Below, piece by piece: positions 28,393-37,859 of a stretch of DNA of 64,000 nt. The notes under the pieces are model-generated. The model saw only the letters and a program-made list of their open reading frames with translations, had not been told where the DNA came from and made no database searches. This DNA is from Roseiflexus sp. RS-1 (lineage in GTDB: Bacteria; Chloroflexota; Chloroflexia; Chloroflexales; Roseiflexaceae): the NCBI RefSeq assembly GCF_000016665.1, contig NC_009523.1, positions 5,641,501 to 5,705,500 of the forward strand. The letters are read 5' to 3'. Positions within the stretch are counted from its first letter, which is position 1, and the number at the start of each line of letters is the position of its first letter. The position numbers and the translations under genes were made by a program.

Positions 28393-28396
28393 CCAT

Positions 28397-29683
28397 ATGA
28401 CCGGCATGCATCTACTCGAACGCGCCGTTATCGATGCCATCGATACCGACGGCTTACTGGCGTTTCTCGGCGATCTGGTCGCTCTTCCAAGCCTCGACGG
28501 ATCACCCGACGAACAGGCGGCGCAGGAGTATGTTGCGGCATTCCTGGAACGCCAGGGGTTCGAGATGGATGTCTGGGAGATCGACTTCGACACGTTGCGT
28601 CGTCATCCGTCATTTTCGGCAGAGGTGGAACGTCAGCGCGGATCGGGCGTCGTTGGAATGCTGGGAATGGGAGAAGGACCGACGTTGATCTTCAACGGAC
28701 ACGTCGATGTTGTACCGGCTGGTGATCAGGCGCTCTGGCGTTTTCCACCCTGGCGGACGACAATCGCTGACGGCTTTGTGTACGGACGTGGCGCGCTCGA
28801 TATGAAGGGGGGGCTGGCCTGCGCAGTGTTTGCCGCGAAAGCCATCCGTGACGCCGGTGTTCGCCTGAAGGGGCGTCTGCTGATCCAGAGCGTCATTGGC
28901 GAGGAAGATGGCGGGTGCGGCACGCTTGCCACAGTGCTGCGCGGTCACACCGGTGATGGCGCGATTGTGGTCGAACCGACCGGACTGTGCATTGCGCCGG
29001 CACAGGCGGGCGCGCTCAACTTTCGCCTGACCGTACCCGGCGCTGCGGCGCACGGCTGTGTGCGTGAAGAAGGAGTCAGCGCGATTGAACTGTTCATCCC
29101 TCTTTACCGGGCATTGATGGATCTTGAAGCCAGGCGCAACGCCGAAGCGCGGCGCAGAGACGATGCGGTCAGCCGTCTCTACGCCCGCTACACCACGCCC
29201 TACGCTCTGAGCATCGGCGTGGTGCGCGCTGGCGAATGGGCATCGACCGTCGCCGAAACCCTGGTTGCTGAAGGACGGTACGGCGTTGCGGTGGGTGAAA
29301 ACCTGGCAGAAGCGCGGCGGATGCTGGAGGAAACTGTTGCGCACGCTGCCCAGGCAGACCCCTGGCTTCGTGAGCATCTACCGCATCTGGAGTGGTGGGG
29401 AGGTCAGTTCGCCCCGGCAAGCACGCCGCTCGACCATCCCCTGGTTGAAACGACCGCCGCAGCATTCGCAGCGATCACCGGCGTACCGGCAACCCTGGAA
29501 GGCATGACCTACGGCGCCGACATGCGGTTACTGGTTCACGACGGGCGCACCCCGACCATTCTGTTCGGACCGGGGGATGTGCGCGATGCGCATCGCCCCA
29601 ATGAGCGCGTCGCAATCGCCGACCTGGAGACCGCGACGCGCACACTGGCGTTGACGGCGCTACGCTTCTGCGGGGTTGGATAG
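28397..29683 (+). CDS. M20 family metallopeptidase/deacetylase (ArgE/DapE type)
   Basis: The protein has 428 residues. Metal ligands are in FNGHVDVVP (His, Asp), GRGALDMKGG (bridging Asp), and the catalytic Glu pair in VIGEEDGGCG. The dimerisation domain lies at about 205-330. A C-terminal metal His region is in RDAHRPNERVAIADLE. The family removes acyl or peptide groups from amino acids (acetylornithine, succinyl-diaminopimelate and related). Coupling to the DDAH-like gene suggests arginine-derivative catabolism, but the exact substrate is open. Confidence 0.87.
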   Translation: MTGMHLLERAVIDAIDTDGLLAFLGDLVALPSLDGSPDEQAAQEYVAAFLERQGFEMDVWEIDFDTLRRHPSFSAEVERQRGSGVVGMLGMGEGPTLIFNGHVDVVPAGDQALWRFPPWRTTIADGFVYGRGALDMKGGLACAVFAAKAIRDAGVRLKGRLLIQSVIGEEDGGCGTLATVLRGHTGDGAIVVEPTGLCIAPAQAGALNFRLTVPGAAAHGCVREEGVSAIELFIPLYRALMDLEARRNAEARRRDDAVSRLYARYTTPYALSIGVVRAGEWASTVAETLVAEGRYGVAVGENLAEARRMLEETVAHAAQADPWLREHLPHLEWWGGQFAPASTPLDHPLVETTAAAFAAITGVPATLEGMTYGADMRLLVHDGRTPTILFGPGDVRDAHRPNERVAIADLETATRTLALTALRFCGVG

Positions 29684-29749
29684 CAGCGCCTTTCGCCATC
29701 TCATCGTCAGCGCGCTATCTCCCGTTTCAGGCATCAGAACGACCAAACT

Positions 29750-29778
29750 CCCCCTTCTCCCCTTGTGGGAGAAGGGGG
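29750..29778. terminator. Terminator-like hairpin between convergent genes
   Basis: CCCCCTTCTCCC and GGGAGAAGGGGG form a perfect 12-bp stem with loop CTTGT. It lies between the M20 gene and convergent bioY. The same C-rich motif recurs near 10250 and 11700, so it may also be a dispersed REP. Confidence 0.6.
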
Positions 29779-29821
29779 TTGGGGGATGAAGGCAAAGGCG
29801 CACGGGCATGCAGATTACTCT

Positions 29822-30442
29822 TTACTCCTGCGAACCACCTTTCTCACTCCTGTCGGTGCGTCCCACAAGCCGCCAGGCGCCCGGCAGAAGCAGTGCAGCG
29901 ATCGCCATCTTCACCAGATCGCCGGGGATGAACGGGAACGCACCTTTTGCGAGCGCATCAGCCATACTCGTCTGCAGCACGATTGCCAGCCACGTCGAAC
30001 CCAACCCCAGGATGAGGATCGAGCAGAGCGCCATTGAACCAGCCATCCACAGCGGATGACGGTCAACGCCAAAACGCTGCACCATCCAGCCCATCAGCGC
30101 CGCAGCCAGTGGAAATGCCACCAGATACCCTCCCGTTGGTCCAAGCAGGCGCGCCAGGCCCGCAGCGCCGCCCGCGAACACTGGCAGTCCCGCAACACCC
30201 GACACCACATAGGCTGCCAGGGTGAGAAAACCCAGGCGAAAGCCATACGTTGCTCCGATCAGGATGACCCCCAGCGTTTGACCGGTAATTGGCACGGGCG
30301 TAAACGGCAGCACAATCCGTATCTGCGCCAGCAGCGCAACAAACACAACTCCCCCGACGACGAGCAGTAGATCGCGCAACCAGGAGACGCCTGGGAAGAC
30401 GACCTGCGCAAGCGATGGATGCCGAATGGATGGCGTGACCAT
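29822..30442 (-). CDS. bioY: Biotin ECF transporter S component BioY
   Basis: The membrane-embedded biotin-binding subunit, about 206 residues with six hydrophobic segments. Family motifs are [20 protein letters not shown] and [10 protein letters not shown]; the segment [14 protein letters not shown] is diagnostic of BioY. The ATG at 30442 has AAGGAG 7 nt upstream; an upstream start at 30478 lacks one. No ECF ATPase genes (bioM/bioN) are nearby, so it uses shared ECF modules or works alone. A hairpin lies just upstream. Confidence 0.92.
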   Translation of the reverse strand: MVTPSIRHPSLAQVVFPGVSWLRDLLLVVGGVVFVALLAQIRIVLPFTPVPITGQTLGVILIGATYGFRLGFLTLAAYVVSGVAGLPVFAGGAAGLARLLGPTGGYLVAFPLAAALMGWMVQRFGVDRHPLWMAGSMALCSILILGLGSTWLAIVLQTSMADALAKGAFPFIPGDLVKMAIAALLLPGAWRLVGRTDRSEKGGSQE

Positions 30443-30468
30443 GCATTTCTCCTTTCCAGCAACAGTCT

Positions 30469-30488
30469 GGCTCAGCACAGACTGAGCC
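30469..30488. promoter_or_regulatory. Inverted repeat upstream of bioY
   Basis: GGCTCAGCACAGACTGAGCC is a 7-6-7 inverted repeat lying 27 bp before the bioY start and 123 bp before the divergent WecA-like gene. It does not resemble the BirA or BioR operators I know. An operator or short hairpin are both possible. Confidence 0.35.
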
Positions 30489-30610
30489 TACATCCTGACT
30501 TCCAACAAAGCGTGGTATGGTTTATAGTATCGTATACGAGTTACAAACTCTTATCTTTCGCAAGCGATGATGTAGCCTCCTGCCCGACAACTCCGAACAC
30601 AGGTGATACA

Positions 30611-31621
30611 ATGGCACAAATCCTCCTGATCTTCATCACGGCGCTGCTGTTTTCCGCCCTGGCGACGCCTGTAGCGCGGCGAGTGGCGCTCCGCACCGGC
30701 GTGGTCGATGCGCCTGCCGCGCGTAAACTGCAACTCGTGCCGGTGCCATTGCTCGGTGGTGCGGCAATCTATAGTGCGTTCGTGGTTGCACTCATCCTGT
30801 TCGGCGATCGGGCGTATGTGCGCGAACTGATCGGCATTCTGCTCGGCGCAACACTGGTATCACTCTTCGGGCTGGCAGACGACCGCTGGGGACTGAACGC
30901 TTACCTGAAACTGGGCGGGCAGGCGCTGGCAGGCGCCATTCTGATCCTCGGCGGCACCCAGGTGCGCCTCTTTCCACAAGAATGGATGAACTGGGCAATG
31001 ACTCTCATCTGGGTAGTTGGTATCACGAATGCGCTCAATCTCCTCGACAATATGGATGGTCTCTCAGCCGGAGTGACGACCGTTGCAGCGGCGTATTTCC
31101 TGCTGCTGGCTGCTATGAGCGGGCAGTACCTGGTAGGCGCGATGGCTGCCGCCCTGATCGGCGCGTGCGTCGGCTTCCTGCGCTACAATCTCAATCCGGC
31201 CACCATTTTCATGGGCGACGCAGGATCGCTCTTTCTGGGTTTTCTGCTGGCTGCGCTGGCAATCAAACTACGCTTCCCGTCGAATGTCCCGTGGATCACC
31301 TGGCTGGTGCCGGTCTGTGTGCTGGCAGTGCCGATTTTTGACACCTCGCTCGTCTTTGTCTCCCGTCTGCGGCGGGGGAAGAACCCATTGACCACCCCTG
31401 GCAAGGATCATGTTTCGCACCGCCTGACCGCACTTGGTCTGACACGACGCGAAGCGGTGTTGATCTGCTACCTGCTGGGATGCGCAGCAGGTATGGTGGC
31501 GGTCTATATCTCGCAGGCGCGCGCGCTGGATGCGTATGTCGCCGCAGCGATGCTTGGTATGGCGATGGTTGCAGGAATCATCTGGTTCGAACAACGCACA
31601 GAATGGCGTGATCCTCGCTAA
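30611..31621 (+). CDS. Polyprenyl-phosphate sugar-1-phosphate transferase (WecA/MraY family)
   Basis: About 336 residues with ten or so membrane helices. Motifs: the DD pair in [49 protein letters not shown] and the cytoplasmic HHR-like loop [13 protein letters not shown]. The missing MraY-specific insert favours the WecA/TagO branch, which loads GlcNAc-1-P (or similar) on undecaprenyl phosphate to start cell-surface glycan synthesis. The ATG at 30611 has AGGTGA upstream. The stop codon lies at the border of an 80-bp MITE-like element. With the LCP protein and glycosyltransferase at 23.7-26.4 kb it fits a wall-glycan theme. Confidence 0.9.
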   Translation: MAQILLIFITALLFSALATPVARRVALRTGVVDAPAARKLQLVPVPLLGGAAIYSAFVVALILFGDRAYVRELIGILLGATLVSLFGLADDRWGLNAYLKLGGQALAGAILILGGTQVRLFPQEWMNWAMTLIWVVGITNALNLLDNMDGLSAGVTTVAAAYFLLLAAMSGQYLVGAMAAALIGACVGFLRYNLNPATIFMGDAGSLFLGFLLAALAIKLRFPSNVPWITWLVPVCVLAVPIFDTSLVFVSRLRRGKNPLTTPGKDHVSHRLTALGLTRREAVLICYLLGCAAGMVAVYISQARALDAYVAAAMLGMAMVAGIIWFEQRTEWRDPR

Positions 31622-31700
31622 GAGCCTATTCGAATAACCCGGCGGCACGCACGGCAATCACGCCGCAGGCGAAAAGGTTACAGTTTTGCGGATAGGCTCT
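31621..31700 (+). repeat. 80-bp MITE-like element, copy 1
   Basis: The ends AGAGCCTATTCG and CGGATAGGCTCT form near-perfect 12-bp terminal inverted repeats (one mismatch). The interior, starting AATAACCCGGCGGCACGC, is identical to copy 2. Its first base is the last base of the WecA-like gene's TAA stop. Confidence 0.8.
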
Positions 31701-31880
31701 TGGCACACCGGGTCACATGACTGTTTCGAGTGTCGGAACGACGAACCTGGTGCGACAGGGTGGTTCCGCTCGCCGCCTGGCGACTGAAGTCGCGGCTGGC
31801 AGGCGGGAAGCCCGCCTGCGCGGGCGTGAGGGGGCGCATCCCGCTCGCCTGTAGACCAGTCCGTCGGACTTCCACGTCTT
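31701..31880. other. Spacer between the two 80-bp elements
   Basis: 180 bp with a REP-like palindrome (AAGCCCGCCTGCGCGGGC near 31808) and GACTGAAGTCGCGGCT. No gene is seen. Together with its flanking elements it forms a composite-like unit. Confidence 0.5.
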
Positions 31881-31960
31881 AGAGCCTATCCGAATAACCC
31901 GGCGGCACGCACGGCAATCACGCCGCAGGCGAAAAGGTTACAGTTTTTCGGATAGGATCT
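31881..31960 (+). repeat. 80-bp MITE-like element, copy 2
   Basis: Same orientation as copy 1, ends AGAGCCTATCCG and CGGATAGGATCT. It differs from copy 1 at about three positions. It lies 20 bp before the next gene and may carry or disrupt its promoter. Confidence 0.8.
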
Positions 31961-31980
31961 AAGCACGAGGATATACAGAT

Positions 31981-33144
31981 ATGCAGCACCAACAGACAAC
32001 GTTCGATCCTGCAACAACTGACAGACAGCGGATTCTGCCCGCGATTGCGTCCGCAACGCTGACGATCTACCAGTTCTTCGACATTGGCGATGCCATCGAT
32101 CTGGATCATGCGCAACGCTGCCTGAACAACCCGTCGGAACGGCGCGTCCGGTTGCGCGCGCGTCAGTCCGAGAGTATCCGCATTGCGCAGCCGCCCTTGC
32201 GGATCGACCTCGGTTCACTGACGGTTTTGCTGGCTGATACCGCTTTTGAGGGTGTGCTACGCGCCGTCGTCTACGACCTGGGAGCGGTCGAAATGGCGGT
32301 TGAGATGCGCCCCGCCGTACCGCTCTCATGGGAAGACGCCGCCACGCTGTTCGCTGCAGTGCAGGAATTGCCGCCAGCGCTTAGCGGACGCATCGCAACT
32401 GCGCTCAATGATCTGGAGATGCTCATTCGCCCGGCAATCTCCCGCCCGCAACGTTCGCCAGTGGTTGAAGACTACTGTGTGCTCATTGTGGATCGACTCG
32501 ACCCGCCATGCACCGTTGCCGACCTGGCCGATCATCCGGTGGTGCGCGCCACACTGCTCGGCGAGCGCCGTCCGCTCAGTGCCGATGCGTCGCGCCTGGT
32601 GACAGCGATCAGTTACTACCTTGACGATCTGGCGCTTCTGAGCTGGAATGGCGCGCTGTTGATCGAACCCGACGCCGCTGCGGCTGCAACTGCCGCAGAA
32701 ATCATCGCATTTGCGAATGTCGAACTCTTACTGATCCGTTCCTACGATGCGGCGCTCGACGCGCGCCTGCCGGAAGTTCATCGCCGGATCGCGCAGGCGC
32801 AACGCCACTTTACGATGCCGCTCGTGCGTCGCTACAGTCAGTTGCTCAGCGATGTGCAACGTCTGGTCGCCGAGGTTACCGAAGTCACCGAACAGATCGA
32901 CAACGCGCTCAAAGTCACCGATGATGTCTACTGGAACCGTCTCTACAGCGCAGCGCTCGGCGTGTTGCGTGTGCGTGTCTGGCGCGACGGGGTCGATCAT
33001 AAACTGGCGCTCCTGCGCGAGACGTATGCCATGCTCCACGCCGACGCCGACTCGGAGCGCGCAGCGGCGCTGGAATGGGCTATCGTGCTGCTGATCGTCT
33101 TCGAGATCGTGATGGCGCTGCTGGAGCGCAGCGGCGTGATATAG
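31981..33144 (+). CDS. RMD1/DUF155 (RMND1-like) protein
   Basis: The protein has 387 residues. The C-terminal half has the family pattern: EIIAFANVELLLIRSYDAAL, then KVTDDVYWNRLYSAAL, VRVWRDGVDHKLALLRETYA and a terminal membrane helix in ALEWAIVLLIVFEIVMALL. In mitochondria, members of this family are inner-membrane proteins needed for translation; bacterial roles are not established. The N-terminal part is poorly conserved. A weak SD (AAGCACGAGG) precedes the ATG. It follows the second 80-bp element. Confidence 0.72.
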   Translation: MQHQQTTFDPATTDRQRILPAIASATLTIYQFFDIGDAIDLDHAQRCLNNPSERRVRLRARQSESIRIAQPPLRIDLGSLTVLLADTAFEGVLRAVVYDLGAVEMAVEMRPAVPLSWEDAATLFAAVQELPPALSGRIATALNDLEMLIRPAISRPQRSPVVEDYCVLIVDRLDPPCTVADLADHPVVRATLLGERRPLSADASRLVTAISYYLDDLALLSWNGALLIEPDAAAAATAAEIIAFANVELLLIRSYDAALDARLPEVHRRIAQAQRHFTMPLVRRYSQLLSDVQRLVAEVTEVTEQIDNALKVTDDVYWNRLYSAALGVLRVRVWRDGVDHKLALLRETYAMLHADADSERAAALEWAIVLLIVFEIVMALLERSGVI

Positions 33145-33264
33145 CGCCAGAGACGCATGCTCGCGTCGACGACGATGCACCTGATGTCCGAAGAGTGGAC
33201 GAAGGCGCTGCCTTCGTCCAACCATGGCGCGAAACTTCAATCCATGCACAGTTCTGAGTCGTAA

Positions 33265-33384
33265 TGATGGAGATTGAGAAATACATCCGGTATGCGCCCT
33301 TGCCGTGGGGCTGAAGCCCTCGGCTATGGAATGCAAAGCCCGCCTGCGCGGGCTATGGCGGATTATTTACTCAAAGACCATAAT
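33265..33384 (+). repeat. Dispersed intergenic repeat, copy 3
   Basis: It has the same order of motifs as at 3531-3646: GATGGAGATTGAGAA, TCCGGTATGCGCC, GGCTGAAGCCCTCGGCTATG, AGCCCGCCTGCGCGGGCT and GATTATTTACTCAAAGACCA. It lies about 30 bp before the VOC gene. Confidence 0.75.
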
Positions 33385-33416
33385 TATACACATCGAGAAA
33401 CACGAAGAATGTGATC

Positions 33417-34367
33417 ATGAATCTCACAGGTTTGCACCATGTGACCGCTGTAACCGGCAACGCATCCCTGAATCTCCACTTCTACACGCAGACTCTTGGG
33501 TTGCGCCTGGTCAAGAAAACCGTCAATCAGGACGATGTATCAGCATATCATCTCTTCTACGGCGATGAGATCGGCAGTGCGGGAACCGAGGTCACTTTCT
33601 TCGACTGGCCCCACGCCGGTCCCAACGTACCCGGCATCGGCAGCCTGACCGACATTGCACTGCGCGTGCCGGGACGCGCAGCGCTGGAGTGGTGGGTGCA
33701 GCGCTTCGATAACCTGAACGTGCGCCACAGCGGGATCATCGAGCGTGATGGGCGCGCTGCCATCGCGTTCACCGATCCCGAAGGTCAGCGTCTGATCCTG
33801 GTGGACGACGACGGCGCACCAGGCGGCGCGCCATGGCGCGATAGTCCCGTGCCGCCAGAGTATGCGATCCGCGGTCTCTTCTCGATCACGATCATTGCAC
33901 GTCAACCTGAGCCGCTGGCGAACACCCTCACTCAGGCGCTCGGCATGCGGATGGCAGGCGAGTACATCCAGACGGATAACCTGGAACGGCGTGTCCTGGT
34001 CTTTGCGATAGGGGAAGGGGGTCCTGGCGCGGAAGTGCACGTTGTGATCCATCCCGATCTGCCACCTGCGCAGGTGGGGATCGGCGGCATTCACCATGTC
34101 GCCTTTCGCGTCCCCGATGATGAGACACACCTGCACTGGCAGCAGCGCCTGACGTCGCTTGGACTGCGCCCGACGCCGGTGATTGATCGCTACTACTTCC
34201 GGTCGCTGTATTTCCGCGTGTCACCCGGCGTGTTGTTCGAGATCGCGACCGACGGTCCCGGCTTTGCCACCGATGAGGATCCGGCGCACCTCGGCGAGCG
34301 TCTGGCGCTCCCGCCATTTCTGGAGCCGCACCGCGCCCGGATTGAGGCGGGGTTGAAGCCGTTGTGA
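33417..34367 (+). CDS. Ring-cleaving dioxygenase-like VOC protein (MhqO type)
   Basis: About 316 residues made of two glyoxalase/bleomycin-type modules. The metal ligands expected in this family are His in LTGLHHVTAV, His in GIGGIHHVAFRVP and Glu in GVLFEIATDGPGF. The segment RLVKKTVNQDD is typical of the MhqO/LinE-like subgroup of hydroquinone or quinone-detoxifying dioxygenases. The ATG at 33417 is used; a GTG 6 nt upstream is also possible. It is monocistronic and flanked by a dispersed repeat upstream. Confidence 0.85.
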   Translation: MNLTGLHHVTAVTGNASLNLHFYTQTLGLRLVKKTVNQDDVSAYHLFYGDEIGSAGTEVTFFDWPHAGPNVPGIGSLTDIALRVPGRAALEWWVQRFDNLNVRHSGIIERDGRAAIAFTDPEGQRLILVDDDGAPGGAPWRDSPVPPEYAIRGLFSITIIARQPEPLANTLTQALGMRMAGEYIQTDNLERRVLVFAIGEGGPGAEVHVVIHPDLPPAQVGIGGIHHVAFRVPDDETHLHWQQRLTSLGLRPTPVIDRYYFRSLYFRVSPGVLFEIATDGPGFATDEDPAHLGERLALPPFLEPHRARIEAGLKPL

Positions 34368-34439
34368 GCGGCAGGGACGGAATGCACACGGCGAAGGATA
34401 CGCGTCGTTCCTGGGCGCCATTGTTAAGCAGGATGCCTC

Positions 34440-36455
34440 TCAACACGCATCAATTTCGACCGGCGCGCGAAGGGGGACCTGCTGCGTCACCCCAACTGCG
34501 TCCGTTTTCGTGCAGAGCGCATGCACCGCCCGGCGCTGTTCGAGCGTTCCCCACACAGCCAGCCGGTCGCCAGCAAGCAGAAGCGCTTCGGCGCCGGGAT
34601 TGGCAATCACCGCAGATCCGCGCTCGATAGCAACAATGGTGGCGCCGGTGCGCCAGCGGATGTGGTTCTCCCCTATCGTCTTTCCGTCGAGCGGCGACCC
34701 GGCTTCGACCGTCATCCAGGCAAGACTGGTCGCTGCGGCAGACTGACGCAGCAGCCGCAGCAACACCTCTTCCTGCCCCGGCAAACGGAGCGGACGATAC
34801 CCCTGGATGCGCACGGCATCGCTCAACGTATCGATCGCCTCCGGCGGCACATCGCAGCGTAACAGCGCCTGGCGCACCATTTCGATGCCCGCCTCGAACT
34901 CCGGTTGCACAATTTCGTCCACCCCAAGCGGTTGCAATTCTTCGATCTGCGCCACATTCGCCGCACGCGCAACCAGTGGCACGGTTGCATTCAACCGGCG
35001 CACCTGACGCACTACCTGCTCAACATCGACCCCCCCGGCGACGACGACCAGCACCAGGCGCGCATGCATCAGACCAGCCGCTTCCAGCACGACCGGACTG
35101 GCGCCATCGCCGTAGATCACCGGCAACCCTGCCTTCTTCGCCCGCTCGACCGCATTGTAGTCCTGATCGATCACCACGCACGGCAACTGGAGTTGTTGCA
35201 GGATTTCGGCGGTATACCGTCCGACGCGCCCGTAGCCGATAATGATAATATGATCACGCAATGGCTGTTCCGCAGCCAGGTGTGCTTCGAGCGTAGCGCG
35301 GGTGCGTCGCAGACGCGCTGACAGCGTATCGGCGCCACGCACCGCGAATGGCGTCAACACCATCGTCACAACTGCCGTCGCCAGAACGAGGGTGAATGTT
35401 TCCTGACGAATGGCGCTGGCATTCAGACCAACTTCCGCCAGCACGAAGGCAAACTCGCCAATCTGAAACATGCCCAGCCCAACCAGGATCGGAATACCAT
35501 CAGTATATCCAAAAGCGCGCGAGATCACGCCAAAGATCAGCATTTTCCCAAACGCAACCAGCGCAACCACCAGCAACACAATTCCCAGATGGTCGATCAG
35601 GAACGCCGGATCGATCAGCATACCGATTGAAACGAAGAACAACAAGCCAAACAGATCACGGAGCGGACCGATGTCATTGAGCGCCTGATGACTGTGCTCC
35701 GACTCACTTAGCACCATCCCGGCAACAAATGCGCCAAACGCAAACGACAGCCCTGCCAGATAAGTCGCATACCCGACGCCAAGACCGATAGCAACGACTG
35801 CGATCAAATAGAGTTCGCGCGAATTCCAGGCGGCGATCCGCTGCAGAACCACCGGGATCAGGCGTGTGCCGCCGTAGATCATTAAGGCAAGGAAGAGCGC
35901 CGCACGCACAACCGCCCACGCGAGCGTCGTCAGCCCAGCTGCCGGGTCTTGCAAGGTTGGCAGGATGATGAGCATCGGAACAACCGCCAGGTCCTGGACG
36001 ATCAGCATGCTCATCATAATGCGCCCTGCCAGCGAACCGAGCCGCCCCTGCTCCAGCAGCGTTTTGAGAATGACCATGGTGCTCGAAAGTGCCACAATTG
36101 CGCCAAACCAGAGCGATTCATACGCGGGCCAACCGAGCAACTGCCCGACACCAAACCCGAACACCATCGTCACCAGGATCTGAATCGTCGTACCGGCGAG
36201 CGCAATAGCGCGCACTTTACCAAGACGGTTCAGATTGAATTCGAGTCCCAGGGCAAACAGGAGCAGCGCCACACCAATTTCCGCCAGCAATTCGATATCA
36301 TGGATATTGCTGATGGTAATACCGCCGGTATGGGGACCCACAACCACGCCAGCGAGAATGTACCCCAAAATGAGCGGCTGACCAAACCGCTGCGCCACAA
36401 ACCCGCCGATCAGTGCGGCAACGACGATAATGGCAATATCTGCTGCAATTCCCAT
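34440..36455 (-). CDS. Kef-type CPA2 cation:proton antiporter with RCK domains
   Basis: The protein has 671 residues. A membrane domain of about 12 helices (1-385) has [37 protein letters not shown] and [18 protein letters not shown]. An RCK-N domain follows with a Rossmann motif [17 protein letters not shown] and an acidic residue after the second strand (VVIDQDYN), so NAD(H) binding is likely. An RCK-C (TrkA-C) domain ends it at about 575-645. It probably exports K+ or Na+ in exchange for protons. The start has AAGGAGG. No KefF/KefG-like partner is nearby. Confidence 0.9.
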   Translation of the reverse strand: MGIAADIAIIVVAALIGGFVAQRFGQPLILGYILAGVVVGPHTGGITISNIHDIELLAEIGVALLLFALGLEFNLNRLGKVRAIALAGTTIQILVTMVFGFGVGQLLGWPAYESLWFGAIVALSSTMVILKTLLEQGRLGSLAGRIMMSMLIVQDLAVVPMLIILPTLQDPAAGLTTLAWAVVRAALFLALMIYGGTRLIPVVLQRIAAWNSRELYLIAVVAIGLGVGYATYLAGLSFAFGAFVAGMVLSESEHSHQALNDIGPLRDLFGLLFFVSIGMLIDPAFLIDHLGIVLLVVALVAFGKMLIFGVISRAFGYTDGIPILVGLGMFQIGEFAFVLAEVGLNASAIRQETFTLVLATAVVTMVLTPFAVRGADTLSARLRRTRATLEAHLAAEQPLRDHIIIIGYGRVGRYTAEILQQLQLPCVVIDQDYNAVERAKKAGLPVIYGDGASPVVLEAAGLMHARLVLVVVAGGVDVEQVVRQVRRLNATVPLVARAANVAQIEELQPLGVDEIVQPEFEAGIEMVRQALLRCDVPPEAIDTLSDAVRIQGYRPLRLPGQEEVLLRLLRQSAAATSLAWMTVEAGSPLDGKTIGENHIRWRTGATIVAIERGSAVIANPGAEALLLAGDRLAVWGTLEQRRAVHALCTKTDAVGVTQQVPLRAPVEIDAC

Positions 36456-36798
36456 ATGCGCCTCCTTGCGCAGGTTTCCTTTTGTACAATCGATGCGGTC
36501 ACCCGCACCTGTGGGATAGACGGCGCAGACTTCTCCTGGGGAAACCGCTCACCACCCTGTCTGGAGCGCAGGCGCGTGGCCTGATCTGGATACGGTGCAC
36601 GGCTTTGTCATAGACAACGGACACGGGCGTCTGCCTGCATCATTATACATTGTCCAGATGGAGAGCGTCTTTGATGGTGAACATATCCATGCGGCGCCGG
36701 TGTTGCACGCGCAGTGCAGCGCATCGTTGAAGTTCCATTGACTCCAACGATCAGGAGATGCTTGACAACGGTTTTCTCCTGCACCTATACTGAGCGGA
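36456..36798. other. Intergenic stretch upstream of the MNT/HEPN module
   Basis: No firm gene. A plus-strand frame near 36519-36740 (stop-free, ending TGA) reads like protein in part (VIDNGHGRLPASLYIVQ) but lacks a good start and SD; it could be a decayed gene. The promoter of the MNT gene is at its right end. Confidence 0.4.
36762..36791 (+). promoter_or_regulatory. Promoter of the MNT/HEPN module
   Basis: TTGACA (36762-36767), an 18-nt spacer and TATACT (36786-36791). The predicted transcription start falls at about 36798, right at the GTG start codon of the first gene. Confidence 0.7.
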
Positions 36799-37281
36799 GT
36801 GGCACAAACACTGGATGGCATTATGTCAATGACAGATCAACTCGAACAGGCGCGCGATCTGCTGGCTTCCCACGACGCGATCCTCTTTGCCCTTCTCTTC
36901 GGCTCGATGGCAACAGGGCACGCCCATCCGTGGAGTGATGTGGATATTGGCGTCTATGTCACAACCCCGCTATCGCTGCTGGAGGCAGGAAAGCTTACAG
37001 CAACCCTGGAGCGCCTTATTGAACGAGACGTAGACCTCCTGGTTTTGAACGATGCGCTGGAACGCAATCCAGCTCTGGCGTACAGCGTTATTGCCGAAGG
37101 CATCCTGCTGTTCTGCAAAGATGAGAACGCTTTCGTGTCGTTCAAGACCAGCGCCATCCTGCGGTATCTGGACACAGCCTTCCTCCGGGCAATGGTCACC
37201 CAGGCGTTTTACGAACGCCTGGAAGCCGGTCGGTTCGGAAAGGAGAACGAGTGCAATGCAGGCGCGGTTGCAGCGACTTGA
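36799..37281 (+). CDS. MNT-type nucleotidyltransferase, antitoxin candidate
   Basis: 160 residues from a GTG that coincides with the predicted transcription start. The nucleotidyltransferase signature is ALLFGSMATGHAHPWSDVDI: GS...G with D-x-D; a third Asp lies in RDVDLLVLND. In HEPN/MNT toxin-antitoxin pairs this protein nucleotidylates and silences the HEPN RNase. Its 3' end overlaps the HEPN gene by 26 nt, and the C-terminal segment (FGKENECNAGAV) is encoded in the overlap. ATGs at 36823 and 36829 are alternative starts if a leader exists. Confidence 0.88.
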   Translation: MAQTLDGIMSMTDQLEQARDLLASHDAILFALLFGSMATGHAHPWSDVDIGVYVTTPLSLLEAGKLTATLERLIERDVDLLVLNDALERNPALAYSVIAEGILLFCKDENAFVSFKTSAILRYLDTAFLRAMVTQAFYERLEAGRFGKENECNAGAVAAT

Positions 37282-37654
37282 AGCGAATGTGCGCGAGCTT
37301 CAGCGTTTCCGACAGACATATGCGCTGGAAACCATCAACCGTGATCTGCACCTGCAATGGGCTTTGCGGTATGGTCTTCTCGAAGCGATTCAGATTGTCA
37401 TCGACACCAGTTGTCATGTCGTAAGCCGGAAGAATCTGGGAACACCTGCGACATACGCCGAATGCATTGAGTTGCTTCATCGTGCCGGATACCTTGATGA
37501 CAATCTCGCCAGTGTTCTCTCCGGCATGATTGGACTGCGGAATATTCTGGTGCACGAATATGCATCGATCCAGATCGAACGGTTGTATGGATTGCTGGAT
37601 CGATTGGATGACTTCCGTGATTTTGCCAGGCAGATCGGGCAACACCTGCGGTGA
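37256..37654 (+). CDS. HEPN-domain RNase-like toxin (DUF86 type)
   Basis: 132 residues, all helical. The HEPN catalytic signature R-x4-6-H is in SGMIGLRNILVHEYASI (Arg-Asn followed by His), as in DUF86/HepT toxins. An upstream helix carries RDLHLQWALRYGLLEAIQIV. The ATG at 37256 overlaps the MNT gene; AAGGAG lies 11 nt before it. With the MNT partner it forms a complete type VII-like module, unlike the HI0073/HI0074-like pair at 7.9 kb whose HEPN-like partner shows no such motif. Confidence 0.88.
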   Translation: MQARLQRLEANVRELQRFRQTYALETINRDLHLQWALRYGLLEAIQIVIDTSCHVVSRKNLGTPATYAECIELLHRAGYLDDNLASVLSGMIGLRNILVHEYASIQIERLYGLLDRLDDFRDFARQIGQHLR

Positions 37655-37765
37655 GACATCTCGCACAGGCTGCCTGTAAGGAACATCAGGCGCTGTTGCG
37701 CTGGCGTAATCCTCACGAACGTTCAAACCGTTACTGTCCAACCCGCCTGCCCCGCGACCGATTGC

Positions 37766-37789
37766 AACCTTTTCATTATTGCACTCGTC
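37766..37789 (+). promoter_or_regulatory. Possible ECF-sigma autoregulated promoter
   Basis: CAACC (AAC at 37766-37768) and CGTC (37786-37789) are 17 nt apart, like the -35 GGAAC and -10 CGTC of many ECF promoters. It lies about 70 bp before the sigma gene. A sigma-70 type alternative (TTGCAC and TATATT, 18 nt apart) overlaps it. Confidence 0.3.
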
Positions 37790-37859
37790 ATGTCCTATTG
37801 AGTATATTGTATGCGCCGGTTTGCCGTGTGTCATATCGGCGCTGCGAGGGAGTAGAACG

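Noticed and set aside
36519-36740. Protein-like frame upstream of the MNT gene
   Set aside because: No start codon with SD and no family match; recorded as a possible decayed gene only.
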